A stretch of 64,000 nt of DNA from Loripinus fragilis (GCA_964019695.1 OZ026514.1:104318345-104382344); one strand, 5' to 3'. Counted from the stretch's first letter, positions 12,365-24,329 are shown. Notes: generated by a model from the sequence alone, not told the origin. Program-made: numbers and translations.

Positions 12365-14084
12365 CTAACCCTCTAGTGCCCAAACCCCTTTTTAGTGGTG
12401 GGAAAATTATTATTTGAAAGTATTTGGTTCCTGTTATGAATAAAACCACAAAATCGTATTTGTTTTGATAATTTATGTTGCGGATATGATTTTATAGCAT
12501 GTATCATATATGATACATTTGGCATTAAGTTGTTATGTATCATATATGATACATACCATTATAATATGTGTTTTGCCTCAGTAATATCAAAACATTATCA
12601 AAAAATATATGTTAACTTTAAACTTAATTTAAATTCACCATTATATAGAACAGCAGTATGATATATGTGATCAGAAGCATAGTAAAATTCTCATCAAATC
12701 AAGAATGTCATAAATTTAATACAGTTTTGCTTATATTAGATAAATATTGGGCATTAAGCTATGTAATCTTATTCAAAAGACAAATATTCGTCAAAGAGCA
12801 TTTCAGACTTGAAAAATAACTAGTAAGAAGGAAAATATGGATAGAAAACATAACCCTAGATGCCTAATGACCGCCACCCCCACCATACGGGCTAAACATG
12901 AGGTAAAAATGTGATTTTAAGACATAGGATGTGGCATCTGATCATTGTCTACATATTCTCTTAAGCTTTTTTACTGGGAAAATTATTAGCTATGTAGAAT
13001 TTACATACTAAAATATTTTATCGTAATATATACGGCTTAGAAGAACAACATTGACCCGGATCGGTTTTAACAAAACAGAGCACTTGATCAAGCCTGAGGT
13101 CTACAATGCTTACTATTTAACATTTGAATAAAACAGCACATGTGGCATGCTTTGGAGCAGTATATCACCTTATTTGTGTATAGATGAACATTAAACTCCA
13201 AACACTTCGTAAATAAGAACGCAAAGTTACTACTTAATAAATATAACAAGAGTTTGCGGTATCTGACGGTTCCCGAGTCCCACATAAAAAAGTAATCTAC
13301 AAACCAGGTCATCAAATGATTGTTTTGTTTTATTTAAAAATCATCTCAGAAGCTAAAATCACTTTCTACATCACACAAAAGCTATCTAATAACACACGTT
13401 GTTCAAATAAGCTACTGTATATTATCCATTCCAAAATAAATTGATGCCATTCCTGAAATGTCCAATGTAGCATATATGATACATAATTAAATATTGGCAA
13501 ATGTGTGTTAGAATATAAATATATGGATAATACTGCTTTAGATATTTTCAATAGGCATGTTTAAAGAGTAGTAGGTATTTATATAATCTAAATTTGTGAA
13601 ACAATTGAGACAAGCTATGAAATTAATTGTGGTTAATAAATGTTTTACTTGTTACCCAATGTATCATATATGATACAGAAAAATTAATGCCCAGTGTATC
13701 ATATATGATACACCAAACTTTACACACAATATCTGCAAATATCACAATAAGAAAATGACCAATTTTCATAAGGTTTTATTCGTTAAGGTTTAATAAGTAT
13801 TTCTACATTATTTTTGTACAATATATACAGCATGTTTATGTCTTTTTAGCCAAAGGTCATGACCTCTAATACTGAAAACGAGGTATTAATGAAGGCGGCC
13901 ATTTTTAAAGGGAGGTGGAGGTCAATTGAAACATAACAAAGCTGAATACAAAACATTTCCATGAATACTGTAACATTTAGGAATAGATACATAGGGAAAT
14001 ATACAAAATAAAAATCAATTTAGAATATTATGGCTTTGTAAAATCAATGTATCATATATGATACAGTGGGCACTAGAGGGTTAA
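12365..14084. mobile_element. piggyBac-like non-autonomous element, 1.7 kb, TTAA target site
   Basis: The left end is CTAA then CCCTCTAGTGCCCA (12369-12382). The right end is TGGGCACTAGAGGG (14067-14080) then TTAA (14081-14084). The 14-bp TIRs are perfect, begin with CCCT and sit on TTAA (the left copy carries one change), as in the piggyBac superfamily. Minus-strand frames at 13088-13315 and 13366-13551 are too short and show no DDD transposase motifs, so I call it non-autonomous. Inside lie six copies of an 18-bp palindrome, one abutting the right TIR. The left flanking base change suggests an old insertion. Confidence 0.8.
12500..14065. repeat. Six copies of the 18-bp palindrome TGTATCATATATGATACA
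   Basis: Copies at 12500-12517, 12536-12553, 13466-13483 (one mismatch), 13660-13677, 13695-13712 and 14048-14065. Five are identical over all 18 bp although the sequence between them is not repeated. They are confined to the piggyBac-like element. An operator-like protein site is one reading; hairpin formation is another. Confidence 0.9.
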
Positions 14085-14284
14085 GGGGTGTGAGTACTAC
14101 AAAGTTCGTTCACATTAAATCTTCGGTTGACCTTGACATAATCTACACAAAGGTCAAATATGACCTCGTTTGCTTTTGTATGAGCAAAATGAAAGTAACT
14201 CTGGTCGACAGACATAGATGACTATATTGCACATATAAGATAACTACTCGTTCAAACCTAAATAGCCTATATAAACAAATCAGT

Positions 14285-15310
14285 TGGGGAGTTTAAATCA
14301 GCTATATTGTCGAATGCTTTATCAACACTACGTAAAACTCAAAGAGTTTGTGGAGGAATTATCAGCTATATTGTCAAATGCTATTTCACCACTAGAACTC
14401 AAAGAGTTAATACACAAACAGAGTTTGTGGAGGAATTATCAGCTATATTGTCAAATGCTATTTCACCGCTAGAACTCAAAGAGTTAATACATAAACAGAG
14501 TTTGTGTGTGGGGGGGGGGGATAATCAGCTATATTGTCAAATGCTATGTCTCCACTAGAGACTTGTGGGCGGCGGGGGTGGGGGGTTAATCAGCTATATT
14601 GCCAAATACCAAGTCACTGATTAAATTGTGGCTGGAGGTGGGGGATTAATCAGCTCTATTATCAAATGCTATGTCTCCACTAGAACTCAAAAAGTTAATA
14701 CATAACAGAGTTCATAGTTGCGGGTGGGGTTCAATCAGCTATATATTGTCAAAATGCTATGTCACCACTATAACTCAAAGAGTTATTACATAAACAGAGC
14801 TTGTGGGTGTGTGTCTGTGTGTGGGGGGGATAATCAGCTATATTGTTAAATTCAAGAAGGGCTGTTGTCAGTTACAAGCGAAAGTATGTGCACTAAGTAT
14901 ACTGATTAACTACTTGTTCAAGCTTGCCCAGGAAAAAGTGTGGTTAGGTGAACTGACCGTTCCGCCATGACCATAGCTGTTGACTTGGCACGTAAAGCAA
15001 CAAAACAGACAAACAAACAAATTGCCACCACTAGAAGTCAAAGAGCTAATACATAAACAAAGTGTTTTGTGTGTTTTTGTTTGCTTTTTTGGCGGGTGTG
15101 TGTGAGGGGATAATTCAACTATATTGTCAAATTATATGTCACTAATGGAACTCAAAGAGTTAATATGTAAACAGAGATTGCGGAGTTGAATCAGCTAGCA
15201 AGGTAAATGGTGTGTTACCACTGGATCTCAAATAGTTAATACTCGTACATGTATATAACAAGAGTTTGAGGGGTCTAAATCAGACGGATTGTCAAACAGT
15301 GTGTCACCAA
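14285..15310 (+). repeat. Tandem repeat, about 65-100 bp units, interrupted by a SINE fragment
   Basis: Units contain CAGCTATATTGTCAAATGCT, TCACCACTAGAACTC, AAAGAGTTAATACA and AAACAGAGTTTGTGG followed by a G-run. About a dozen diverged units are present. The G-run varies from unit to unit (up to about ten Gs near 14511). Overlapping short frames here reflect the repetition only. Confidence 0.85.
14862..15021 (+). mobile_element. SINE-B, 5'-truncated copy
   Basis: It shares GTTGTCAGTTACAAGCGAA, TTGCCCAGGAAAAAGTGTGG, TGAACTGACCGTTCC, a GACC-ATAGCTGTTGACT block and an ACAAACAAACAAA tail with 63303-63453 and, more diverged, 53100-53320. The tRNA-like head is absent. It sits inside the tandem repeat. 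Confidence 0.75.
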
Positions 15311-16247
15311 AGCACGACTTGCAGAGCTGTCAATATTCCTATCTTTGAAATTAATTGATGTCCAGTGATTACTGGTTTGTTTACTGACGGACATCACCGG
15401 CTTTATTTGTCTTAGGTAAACAAACTCGGACAAACTTCCGCCTTACAACTATAAACCTATATGGCGGGAAACGGACACAGTCGGCGATCTCACTCTCCAA
15501 AACTTGCATCTTAAAAACTCGAAGTACTTGAATGAGTCGAAAGAAAACTAAGCTAAATGGGATCCAAATAAGATTAATTATTTATTTGTAGGATTTTATT
15601 AAACTGGTGAGAGGCCAGACCCTGGGGGTATAAATGCTTTTCATGCTCAACCCAGTTGAGTATGATTTTTTTCCTATTTATAATGTTAAAACGACAAACA
15701 AATGTTGGCATTTTAACATTTATAAGCAGAATAAGTACAGCTTCTGAGAGTTTTAAAGCAAGAACAATCTTAATTTTTCAGCATTTCTTACTTTATGAGC
15801 AGTTGAAATTTTATGTTCAGTTAAGTTGAGCATGAAAAAAAGTTTAATAACCCCAAAGTCAGTTTTTAACCCAAACTACTGATAACTTGAAATAAAAATA
15901 CGAGTCTTTTGACTTTGAGTTTATTATGAGAGTCGACTGCATACACATACCAACTTAGATCTCTGAAACAGCAAGCTGACTACAAAGATCCATCTGCATA
16001 CACATGTTAAGGGCTGCTTTTTATATATTGAAGGCGTGTCCTGTTTTATTCCAAATGAAAAAATAACAACTATAGACAAGCAATGTGCGCAACACACAGA
16101 CGCGCACACACGCGCGCGGGTATGCACGCGCGCACACACTTATACAATACGTTGTTCAATGTTTGCCATTTCGAACGGCTAGAATGAAGATGTCATTTTT
16201 TCGGAGTATATTATGTCAAGTCAATGTATTTTCTTTCTGTTGCTAAG
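15311..16247. other. Gene-free stretch, simple repeat near the end
   Basis: I see no gene. A mixed (AC)/(GC) low-complexity tract lies at about 16085-16140 and gives a Cys/Arg/Val frame on the minus strand that I do not regard as coding. Confidence 0.45.
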
Positions 16248-16525
16248 CAGAGACGTGTTCAACCATGCGAGCGCTCGGAGTGCTATCGAGTGCTTTCTCT
16301 CTGAACGCAAGCGCTCGCCAAGGTGCTTGCAAACGCTCGCGAGTCACAGTTTAAACTGAAGGTAGGAAGGAGTTTCGCATTGATTTCCAACCAATGGGGG
16401 ATTTGATTTGTTTGTTAATGGGCGCAGCCATTTTTTATTGAGCGAGCGCTTGCTATCGTTCAGCAATGTAATGATCACACAGAAATGCGCTCGTTGGAGC
16501 GCTCGCATTGTTGAACTCGTCTCAG
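16248..16525. mobile_element. MITE with about 27-bp TIRs, rich in GAGCGCTCGC
   Basis: The left end GAGACGTGTTCAACCATGCG continues AGCGCTC; the right end is its reverse complement with two differences (GCGCTCGCATTGTTGAACTC then GTCTC). Further inverted GCGAGCGCTTG pieces lie inside. Length about 278 bp. No clear target-site duplication was seen, so the superfamily is not assigned. Confidence 0.75.
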
Positions 16526-16715
16526 GTGTCTTTTTTTCACAACGTAAAAGTCTTGCTGATGGAAATATTCATAAATCCATATATGCCTCGAAGTGATAAA
16601 ACCTATCTTCGGGGTTTACGAACAACAAACCGCGTTCGCGCAGTCTGGCCAGCACCTTTGTAATCGCTTAATCGAAAGTATCATATCTAAAATTGCTTCA
16701 AGCGAAATAGCAATA

Positions 16716-16800
16716 TTCTAGCTAGTCTTTGTGGCTGAGCAGACTGGTTTGAACATGACCTGCTTGAAAACCCCACTTACAGGTTTTCTCGCGTCGAGGC
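16716..16800 (+). repeat. Repeat F fragment (CTAGTCTCTGTAGCTGAGCAG family)
   Basis: CTAGCTAGTCTTTGTGGCTG, AGCAGACTGGTTTGA and ACAGGTTTTCTCGCGTCG match the 3' half of the repeat at 52195-52425, 49700-49925 and 51585-51660. Confidence 0.65.
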
Positions 16801-17089
16801 CAAATTATGTATTTAGCCAGTTCATGAGATTTTGGTCGCATATCGAGCAGCAAACGCGCAATCTCGCAAGAGCCTTCGTTGCTCTTACACACAAATAACG
16901 ACTATGGTGAAAAATCAGCTAAAAAGGCATCTAGCCCCACTAGATAACTGTGCAAGCATGTTTGAATAATTATTGTATGCATATGCCGCTAGTACCAACA
17001 GCTCATGAGCTGGTTCATTTTCATTTTTAGCGAAATAATCAACAAATAGCATAGTAGAACGTATAATTGCTCTTTTAATGGCTTTGGTT

Positions 17090-17282
17090 GTTTGTTTGTG
17101 TTGATGCTTTAAGTCATAGTAAATAAATTTCTTGTCATGTCGAAAAGTTTCCTGAATTGACTGAACAGCACTAAGCAGAGGATAAAGTGTCATGCTCAAG
17201 GACACAGCGAAGTGCCTCGGGTGAGGCTCGAACTAGCGACCCATCGGTCTCAATCCACCACTCTACCAGTGGGCCACTGAAC
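17090..17282 (-). mobile_element. tRNA-derived SINE-A, copy 1
   Basis: On the minus strand the head reads TTCAGTGGCCCACTGGTAGA and then TAGTTCGAGCCTCACC, an A-box-like and B-box (GTTCGAGCC) pair. The body contains AGCATGACACTTTATCCTCT and the tail AACACAAACAAACAACC. The same body occurs at 48806-48990, 57547-57725 and 58370-58570. Confidence 0.85.
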
Positions 17283-17312
17283 TCCTTTTAAAATGCCTTT
17301 TAAAATGCAGCT

Positions 17313-17737
17313 AATACACACTGGTAAATGTATACGTCGATTTGGTGGTATTTACGCGTATTGCCGGTACTTTATAGACCGGAAGTGGTAGATATCGGTG
17401 TTAATACTATATAGAAAAATATGCCATATGTCTAAAGGACTATAGAATTAGATCCTTTTTAAGTATTCGGCATTCACATGGCGATTTATGTAAGCATTTA
17501 GGAATAGATTTGAGTACCGATCTGGATGATCGGTACTCGAATCTATTCCTAAATGCTTACATAAATCGCCATGCACGTACTGAATACTTAAAAAGATCTA
17601 ATTCGATAGTCCTTTAGGCATATGGCATGTTTTTCTATATAGTATTAACGCCAATATCTGTCACTTCCGGTCTATGAAGTACTGGCAATACGCGTAAATA
17701 CCACCAAATCGACGTATACATTTACCAGTGTGTAATA
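17313..17737. repeat. 425-bp fold-back palindrome
   Basis: Two arms of about 210 bp (17313-17522 and 17528-17737) are near-perfect reverse complements around the 5-bp loop TGGAT. Inner arm: GAGTACCGATC / GATCGGTACTC. Outer ends: TACACACTGGTAAATG and its complement. Only scattered mismatches and small indels are seen. It is a fold-back or MITE-type element with no coding capacity. Confidence 0.93.
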
Positions 17738-17935
17738 CGTTTATGGCATTGCCAGCAAAATGTATAATATGGGCTAGTCCATTTCTCTGATTTATTCAAC
17801 GTCAGTAACTAGCTAGCTAGAACTAGAACATTTAGTCATAACAAGTATAGCTTATACATGTACATCACCTAGGTAGGGACCAACCGTGAATGGCGTTGCT
17901 CTACCATTTACTCGAATTGTTCCATGCCGGCAGGC

Positions 17936-18046
17936 ATACAACCTTAAAACAACGTCATATCAACGCCGATGTCATGACGTCGCATCGACGTCATGACGTC
18001 ACATCGACGTCATTCGACGTTGTTTTGAAAGTTATATGACTGCTGG
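17936..18046. mobile_element. Palindromic ACGTC-rich MITE, copy 1
   Basis: Ends GCCGGCAGG and CTGCTGG, subterminal ACCTTAAAACAACGTC and GACGTTGTTTTGAAAGTT, and a core of GACGTCATGACGTC pieces make a fold-back of about 110 bp. Same family as 18636-18743. Confidence 0.8.
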
Positions 18047-18635
18047 AATATGAGGGCTTCTCCAGGCGTATACCCAAAACATAAGTATATTGTACAATGC
18101 AACAGTAACAACTGATAAATGTACCGTACAATAAAAACTTCCAATATATACTTGTATTTGCTTTTCAGATTCTAAATATTGCAATTAAGACAAAGTTTAA
18201 AACCGGAAATAGTAGATACGCCATATTGTTTAATTTCGCTCTGTGTAATTAATGGCATATTGACTTGCTTGCTCACAAATTTTCGAAGCATGTGTCAATG
18301 TTACAGACTGTCACTCTACCGGGGGCCAACTCTTTGACTAAATTTGGCAGAGCACTGGTTTAAGTTTCACTGAGCGACATGGTTCGTACCCATCTTTTCA
18401 ACTTGTTGTCCATTATGCTGTAAGACTACCTGTATGATGTATAACAACATTACAAACAGGAAGTAGTCATGTTGCAATGGTTCGGGCTGTTCCATTTGAT
18501 CTACTTAATTTAGTGTTCTCGCCCTTTCAACGTAATATTTCTAATTAAATAAAAGTTCGTCTTGAAATTCTTGCCTCCCGACATTAGTCGAAAAGCCTAT
18601 AAAACTCGGGTTGTCCGTTTGTCAGTCAGTAGACA

Positions 18636-18743
18636 CCCAGCAGGCTCATGACATCAAAACAACGTCGTATCGACGTCGATGCGACGTCATGACGTCGCAT
18701 TGACGTTGATAGGACGTTGTTTTAAGGTTGTGTACCTGCTGGG
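18636..18743. mobile_element. Palindromic ACGTC-rich MITE, copy 2
   Basis: Ends CCCAGCAGG and CCTGCTGGG are perfect inverted repeats, with subterminal AAAACAACGTCGTATCGACG and ACGTTGTTTTAAGGTTGTGT and a core GCGACGTCATGACGTCGC. This type of fold-back is widespread in marine invertebrates. Confidence 0.85.
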
Positions 18744-18759
18744 CACAGTGAATAGGTAC

Positions 18760-19255
18760 TTAGTGAGCGCAACTCCTCTTACAGTTTTCTTCCGATCTTT
18801 TTGAAAGTTGGCAGATGTTTTGTCCATGGTATGAAGATGTGCATGTGGCTTAAGATTTATCGTCAAATTAGTAGCTGTCATATTTTGTCAACATGTGAAC
18901 TTTGTCATTTTCGGCACCACAATTTTATATCTATACAAACAGTGGGTGCCTTGTTAGCGCTGCTCCTCTTTCAGTTTTGTTCCAATCGTTATGAAACTAT
19001 GGCTTCTCAGGTGTTTTACTTATGGTCTGAAGATGTGCATTTGGTTTGAACATTAGCTTCACTTTAATTTTTATCATTATTTCAACTTGTGAACTTTATA
19101 ACTTTTCTGCATTATAATTTTATATCCATAACCACATTGGGTGCATTGTGAGCGCAACTCCTCTTACTTTTATTTTTATGATATTTTTTTCAACTTGTGA
19201 ATTTTGTCATTTTTCAGCATCTCATCTCATTTTGAGCCGTCATATTTTTGATGGG
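18760..19255 (+). repeat. Tandem repeat, about 185-bp units, 2.7 copies
   Basis: Units begin (A/G)TGAGCGCAACTCCTCTTAC, followed by ATGAAGATGTGCATGTGG and TCAACTTGTGAACTTTGTC. Starts lie near 18765, 18950 and 19140. The frame at 18801-19049 is a by-product. Confidence 0.8.
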
Positions 19256-21150
19256 TTTTAGCAACCTACGGGTGAAAAAAGTTAAATGACTTGCGTCAAA
19301 CATCATAACTTCCGGAACATTTTCTAGGAGAGTAGGTTGACACGCAACCCGTTGCTTACGTTCATTGCTATGACAAAACATCTCTAAATAAGATCAGTTT
19401 AACCTGCAATCACCAACTATGTGTATTTGCATGGGCTCACATTTTAAACTACTCCCCGAGTCGTTTTACAACAACTGGGATATACAACTCGCGTTAGCCA
19501 CCTTCTAGAAGAGTTGATTCGTATGGATTCTGAAAATTGGTTATTCATATTCTTAAAAATGGGTATAAATAATTTACAAATTGTCATCTGCACAGTTGTG
19601 AAGGACATTATAAGGATTAAGCCTTAAAGCGCCGACAAAAATGCATTTGAAAATGTCGTCTGCCAAAGTCGTCTGCTGCAAATAATGGCCTACCATTACT
19701 GACTAATTTAAGTATAGGAGCAAATAGTGTGGACCCAGAGGAGCATTTGATCTGGGCCTACACTGTTTGTTATAGGGCTTCTAAAACATTTCAGCAAACG
19801 ACTAAAGTAGATGACTTGTGTTGTGATAGGCGCTTTAAGGGTTAATTCATACTCAGTAGTATGATTCCGTTAATTACACGTGTCCAATCCTTTCAAAAAT
19901 AAAGCGAATAAATTGAACGAGCTCATCTCTATCTTGTTTTATTAGAGTAGCTAGGAAATAAACAGCACGCGATATCAAAATGAAACAAGCGTTCACTGCA
20001 TCCATTTTCATTTTCTTTAATTGATTAAAAGTGTCGCAGGGTTCGTCGCTAATGAAGATAAACGCAAATTCATTACGCGTGATAGACGGACCATTGAAAC
20101 CGGAAGTTGTTCTTTGTCGACCAATCAGATGTCACGTTCGATACGAACTAAAACGGTTTTATATTGCTATCAAATGTCAGGTAATTATCTATTTTATGAA
20201 GGCTCATCATCAGAAGTAGAAAAGCTTATCAATCTTAAGTCGTGTCATAAAGTTGAAATCAACTAGAAATGAGATCGACTTCGGAACTACAGGTAATTCC
20301 GGTATCAATAGGCTAATTCTTTGGCGCAATTACATTTCAATTTCTGATGTCAGTTCGCAGAGTTTTATCCTATTTATTTTGCAGATGTTTCTAAGCAAGG
20401 TCATTAATGCTTCTACTCGGGTGAAAATATATTACAAAGCTATATGACAAATTACAGTTTGGTTCCTACACTGATTTGCTATCCATGCATTGATTGGCCA
20501 GACATAGTTCTAAATGGTCCAACCCAACAACCTGCTTCAATCTATGATCATCTATGTAATGGATGCCATCATATTTTATACTCTTTATTTACAAAACTTG
20601 GAACTTAACACAAAGAGAGATAACTGTGCACACAGTGACGGAACTGGAAAAAGAATTAAAAAAACATTGGTACGTCTCTATGGCTGGGATAAACTTGGCA
20701 AACAGTCAATTTGGACCTGGCATAAATACCATAGAATACTATTTTGATTGATAGGCAAATGCTTATGTTCTATTTGAACTAAATGATCTAAAAATGAAAA
20801 CACAATGGTTATGCTGTTCTGCACGCCATCTGAGACAGCCAAGCTATTCTACACAATGTTTATTATAATTTCAAACCATAGTTGAGTGTTCTAACAAGTG
20901 TTATTGGTAGTCAGAACTGGACTTAAATACCACCATCATCTTTTGACCAACCATGTCCTTCAGGATTGTGAATGTAAATATATAGGGTGTAGCTTCAAAT
21001 AATGATACTCATGATATGCACTTATAAAGTGCTTAAAAAATTCATCACATGGTAACACATATATCACCTTGAATCTAGGTACCTGTGTCTGCAAACATTT
21101 TGCATTGGTATTTCTTTGTGTAATTTTGTTTATAAGAATCTTTGTATTTG
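19256..21150. other. Gene-free stretch; one hairpin at 19720-19769
   Basis: No gene is recognised. Frames at 20021-20266 and 20514-20747 lack known domains and splice support; the latter could be a remnant upstream of the RT pseudogene. Positions 19720-19769 hold a hairpin (GCAAATAGTGTGGACCCAGA with a complementary right arm) of the family described under findings. Confidence 0.45.
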
Positions 21151-23330
21151 ATTGAAAAAATAATCTCAAGTACACAGCAGTGTTGTTAAATGATCTGCCA
21201 AACTGTGTCATCGCAGAGTATATCTTGAAGCATGGGACAGACATTGCTCATGTTAAGTTGGTGGTGTCGTTGTCAAGAAGCTGTTTGCACAAAGATGATC
21301 CAATTGCTCGTGTTCAAATCAAATTGGGAGAGAGGGACCATGCTACCATTTTCTCACATTAAATATGTGCAAATGACAGCATTCGAATATACGTCTCTCT
21401 CCCAAAGGCAATAGCAAAATGGGAAAATAGCATCAGAAGATCAGTGTCCATATACTGAGCTATGGTTCTATAAAATCAAATCCAGAACTCGCTGTATGCT
21501 GTATTAGAAGAATATACAGACAATGTCATTTGTATATTATCTGGACGACAATATGGCCCTGTCTTCATTGGTTTTTCAGAACTTCACACTGGTATGTATT
21601 GCAAGCTGGACTACACAAGCACCCAAATTCGCCTAATCCTAAATTCACTTTTAGAAATTTGAAGAAATGGGTCCAGGAATCCTAATGGAAGTTTGTTTTA
21701 GCGCCAGCAGATAAAGCTGTTAAAAATGTTGTGATCGTTTGAAAACACGTGCTACATTAACACCCTAAACAATAACTTGACACTGCTAAAACCTATGAAC
21801 ATAATTTGCTTAATGAGAGGTCTGTCAATGATAGGCATCGTTGTCATATGGCGCATATAGCTGCTATGTTTGGTGTGTTTTATTAGGATCATGTCAAGCT
21901 TCCTACGTGATACTGGTGACAAAACTTCATAAAAGTTTTACAACTCATTCTAGTCCATGTACTACTACTGAGTTGTCCATAATTTTGACTTCTTGCCTCA
22001 CTGTGATTTAAAACCATGTTTAAAATTTTGTCAAACAATTTTGTCATAGCAATGGTAAAAAATATAGTTTTGTATTTTAAAATTCAGCTCAGATACTTAA
22101 TAAATAAATTAAATCTTAAAGGTTTTCCGGCATCTAGTTTGTCTACATTATGATATCTCTACTCTATTATATATTGCCTCGTAATCTAACCAAATAAAAA
22201 CTAACTGAATTGCTTGACCAAATTATTATCAGAGAGGGCTCACTTTATTTGGCGTGTAATGAGAAATGTCCATTTTCACTTCAGAACAACCTAAAAGATA
22301 TGGTTTGTGGTCATGTCAGAAAGTTTGTACTGCTTTCCATCATCTTTTTGACAATATAGTCCTAAGATTTGGCTAAAAATTTTAAAGACAACTTGTAGTT
22401 TCCAACACATACTAATTGTGCTCCTCTTGTTGCAGATTTGCTTTGTTTCGTTATGAGAGAGTCTTCCTATTGTCTCTTTCTGACAATAATTAAGCTGGTG
22501 TGAAGCTATTAAGTCTACCCGAAGATGTCTAGATGCCTTGCTTAATATTGATCATACTAATTTCAAACAAAAACATGGAAACCAGATATCTCAGTGAACT
22601 TAAGTTTAATTAGGCATATTTCTTTTATACTGATGTTCCCATTTTGGATTTTGACTTGCCCATAACAAATGGATTAGTTTCATCTAAACTTTATGATAAA
22701 TGGCATGATTTTAATTTTTGAAATAGTTAATTTCCCATTTTCGATGGAGACACCCCCTTTTATGGTGCATATATTTCGCAGCTTATTCTATTATTTATAT
22801 TAACTTAGCTATTGGCATCATAAACTTCGTAAAGCCATTTCTTAATTTTACCACAGTCACTCAGAGTTGACTGTTATATAGATTATTGGTTTAAAAACTC
22901 ATCTGCAACAGGACACATCAGGGCTGGTATTTTATGGTGATTTGTGAATTGTTGGAAAGCCTTATTTTATCGATCAATTTTAAAAAGATTAGTAAGCCTT
23001 ATACTAAAAGTTGGATACACCATGGATATCATTCAACAGTCTGCATTCTTGGTTGTAAACCAAATCATGATTTATAGCTGTGGTTTGCTTTTTAATTGCA
23101 TGACGGTGGGTCAGGCCTCACACGCAATTACGGTCCTGGTGTAATGCTTTCATCCGTTTGTTGGTGCCTGGTGCTTGTCTTTGGCTGGGCCCACTGTGGC
23201 TAAACTTGATGCTTTCTTTAGCTCTGAATATATGTGAGTCGGGAGTCATTTCACCATCGTGTCTTAATTTGATTAGATTGTTTCACTTTGATTATGTATT
23301 ACATAAGTTAGGAATAGTAAGTATGTATGA
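21150..23330 (+). pseudogene. Decayed reverse-transcriptase gene of a non-LTR/Penelope-like retroelement
   Basis: Broken frames read in order like the RT proteins common in cnidarian and mollusc genomes: NDLPNCVIAEYILKHG and ARVQIKLGERDHATIFSHI (21186-21362), PADKAVKNVVIV (about 21700), TAKTYEHNLLNERSVNDRH (21782 on), TKLHKS (21919), CTTTELSIILTSCL (about 21960), FTSEQPKRYGLWSCQKVC (about 22280), TNCAPLVADL (22411-22440), FEIVNFPFSDGD (about 22720) and VGQASHAITVLV (23107-23142). More than a dozen stops and several frameshifts separate them. At 22514-22552 the active-site region reads STRRCLDALLNID where relatives have YLDD, so the second catalytic aspartate is gone. Whether the source is LINE or Penelope-like is left open. 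No activity is expected. Confidence 0.8.
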
Positions 23331-23580
23331 TCAGGAAATACCACAATTACAAACTGCAGATAACCCTATGGCACCACGGGGAAGAGCAACACAACAAACA
23401 CCAGACACCACGAAGTCAAACTTAGCAAAGCAGCCAGCTCTCTCTTCCCCATAAAGATGATTGCAGAACTAGAATGTACACAAAGTAACGCACAACAAAA
23501 CATAGAACAACTACAGAATCCCACAAAGGGAGCATCAATCAACAAGTCAACAACAACAGAACCACCGCCTTAATATTGAA
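23328..23580 (+). repeat. Dispersed repeat R2, copy a
   Basis: ATCAGGAAATACCACAATTA, then CACCACGGGGAAGAGC, GCCAGCTCTCTCTTCCCC, AAGATGATTGCAGAACTAGA, CACAAAGTAACGCACAACAA, and AGAACCACCGCCTTA at the end. It directly follows the RT pseudogene. Confidence 0.85.
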
Positions 23581-23639
23581 CCTTTTTTTAACTGCTAAAT
23601 TAATAAAAAAAAGTTATAGATATCATAAAATTCGAGTTA

Positions 23640-23870
23640 ATTGTTAAATACAATATTGGTTTAAAAACTCTTCTGCAACAGTGCATATCAGAACCTATAT
23701 TTTATAGTGATTTAGTTTATAAGAAAGTTGGATATAATGTGGATGCCATGCGACAGTCTGCATGTCTGGTTGTAAACCCAATCATGGTTTATAGCTATGG
23801 TTTCCTCTTTGATTGCACGACGATGGGTCAGGCCTAAGACTCAATGGCGGCTTTGGCGTAAAGATTTAAT
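23640..23870 (+). pseudogene. RT C-terminal fragment, second copy
   Basis: One frame reads GLKTLLQQCISEPIFYSDLV then KKVGYNVDAMRQSACLVVNP and IMVYSYGFLFDCTTMGQA followed by TGA. These are the last portions of the same RT family as 21150-23330, with an internal deletion of about 25 codons between DLVYK and VGYN. It is better preserved than the longer copy. R2 copy b follows immediately. Confidence 0.75.
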
Positions 23871-24300
23871 TGGACAAAGCAGACAAACCCTTGGCACCGC
23901 GAGGAAGAGCCACACAACAACCACGAGACACCTGGAAGACGAATTAAGCAAAACAACCAGCTCTCTCTTCCCCATCATGATGATTGCAAAAAAAAGAATG
24001 GACAAACAGTAACATACAAGAATTAATAGAACAATTATACAGACTCCCAAAGCCTCCATACGAGCTTAACATTTTTGTGTTCTTTTAACACAACAACAGA
24101 ATCTATGGCGAATATTTGGCACTGGTAAAATGCACTTAAGCACCCCCCCCCCCCCCCGCAATTCTTAGGCTGCAGTCCATTCTAAGGTGATGGTTCTGTA
24201 GTTGTTGCTTCATTGTTTGCTGTGATTTCCTTTATTTGTGTGGGTTCGGTGTTTGGTCCTTGGTTTAATTAACCAGCATCCGGTGCCAGAGGAAATGTGT
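23871..24300 (+). repeat. Dispersed repeat R2, copy b, with poly-C tract
   Basis: TTGGCACCGCGAGGAAGAGC, AACCAGCTCTCTCTTCCCC and ATGATTGCAAAAA mark R2. It ends near a C-run at about 24141-24157, followed by an inverted-looking GGTTCTGTAGTTGTTG...TTCATTGTTTG block that matches R2 on the opposite strand. Confidence 0.7.
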
Positions 24301-24329
24301 GGAAGCAAATCGGTCATTTCCAGCAGAAT

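Noticed and set aside
13088..13551. Minus-strand frames inside the piggyBac-like element, considered as transposase remnants (FVDYFF, GTVRYRK)
   Set aside because: The similarity to the piggyBac DNFF and GTVR motifs is short, in the wrong spacing, and lacks the DDD context.
12500..14065. CRISPR-like reading of the repeated 18-bp palindrome
   Set aside because: Spacing is irregular (34 bp to 900 bp), the context is eukaryotic, and the repeats lie in a TTAA-flanked transposon.
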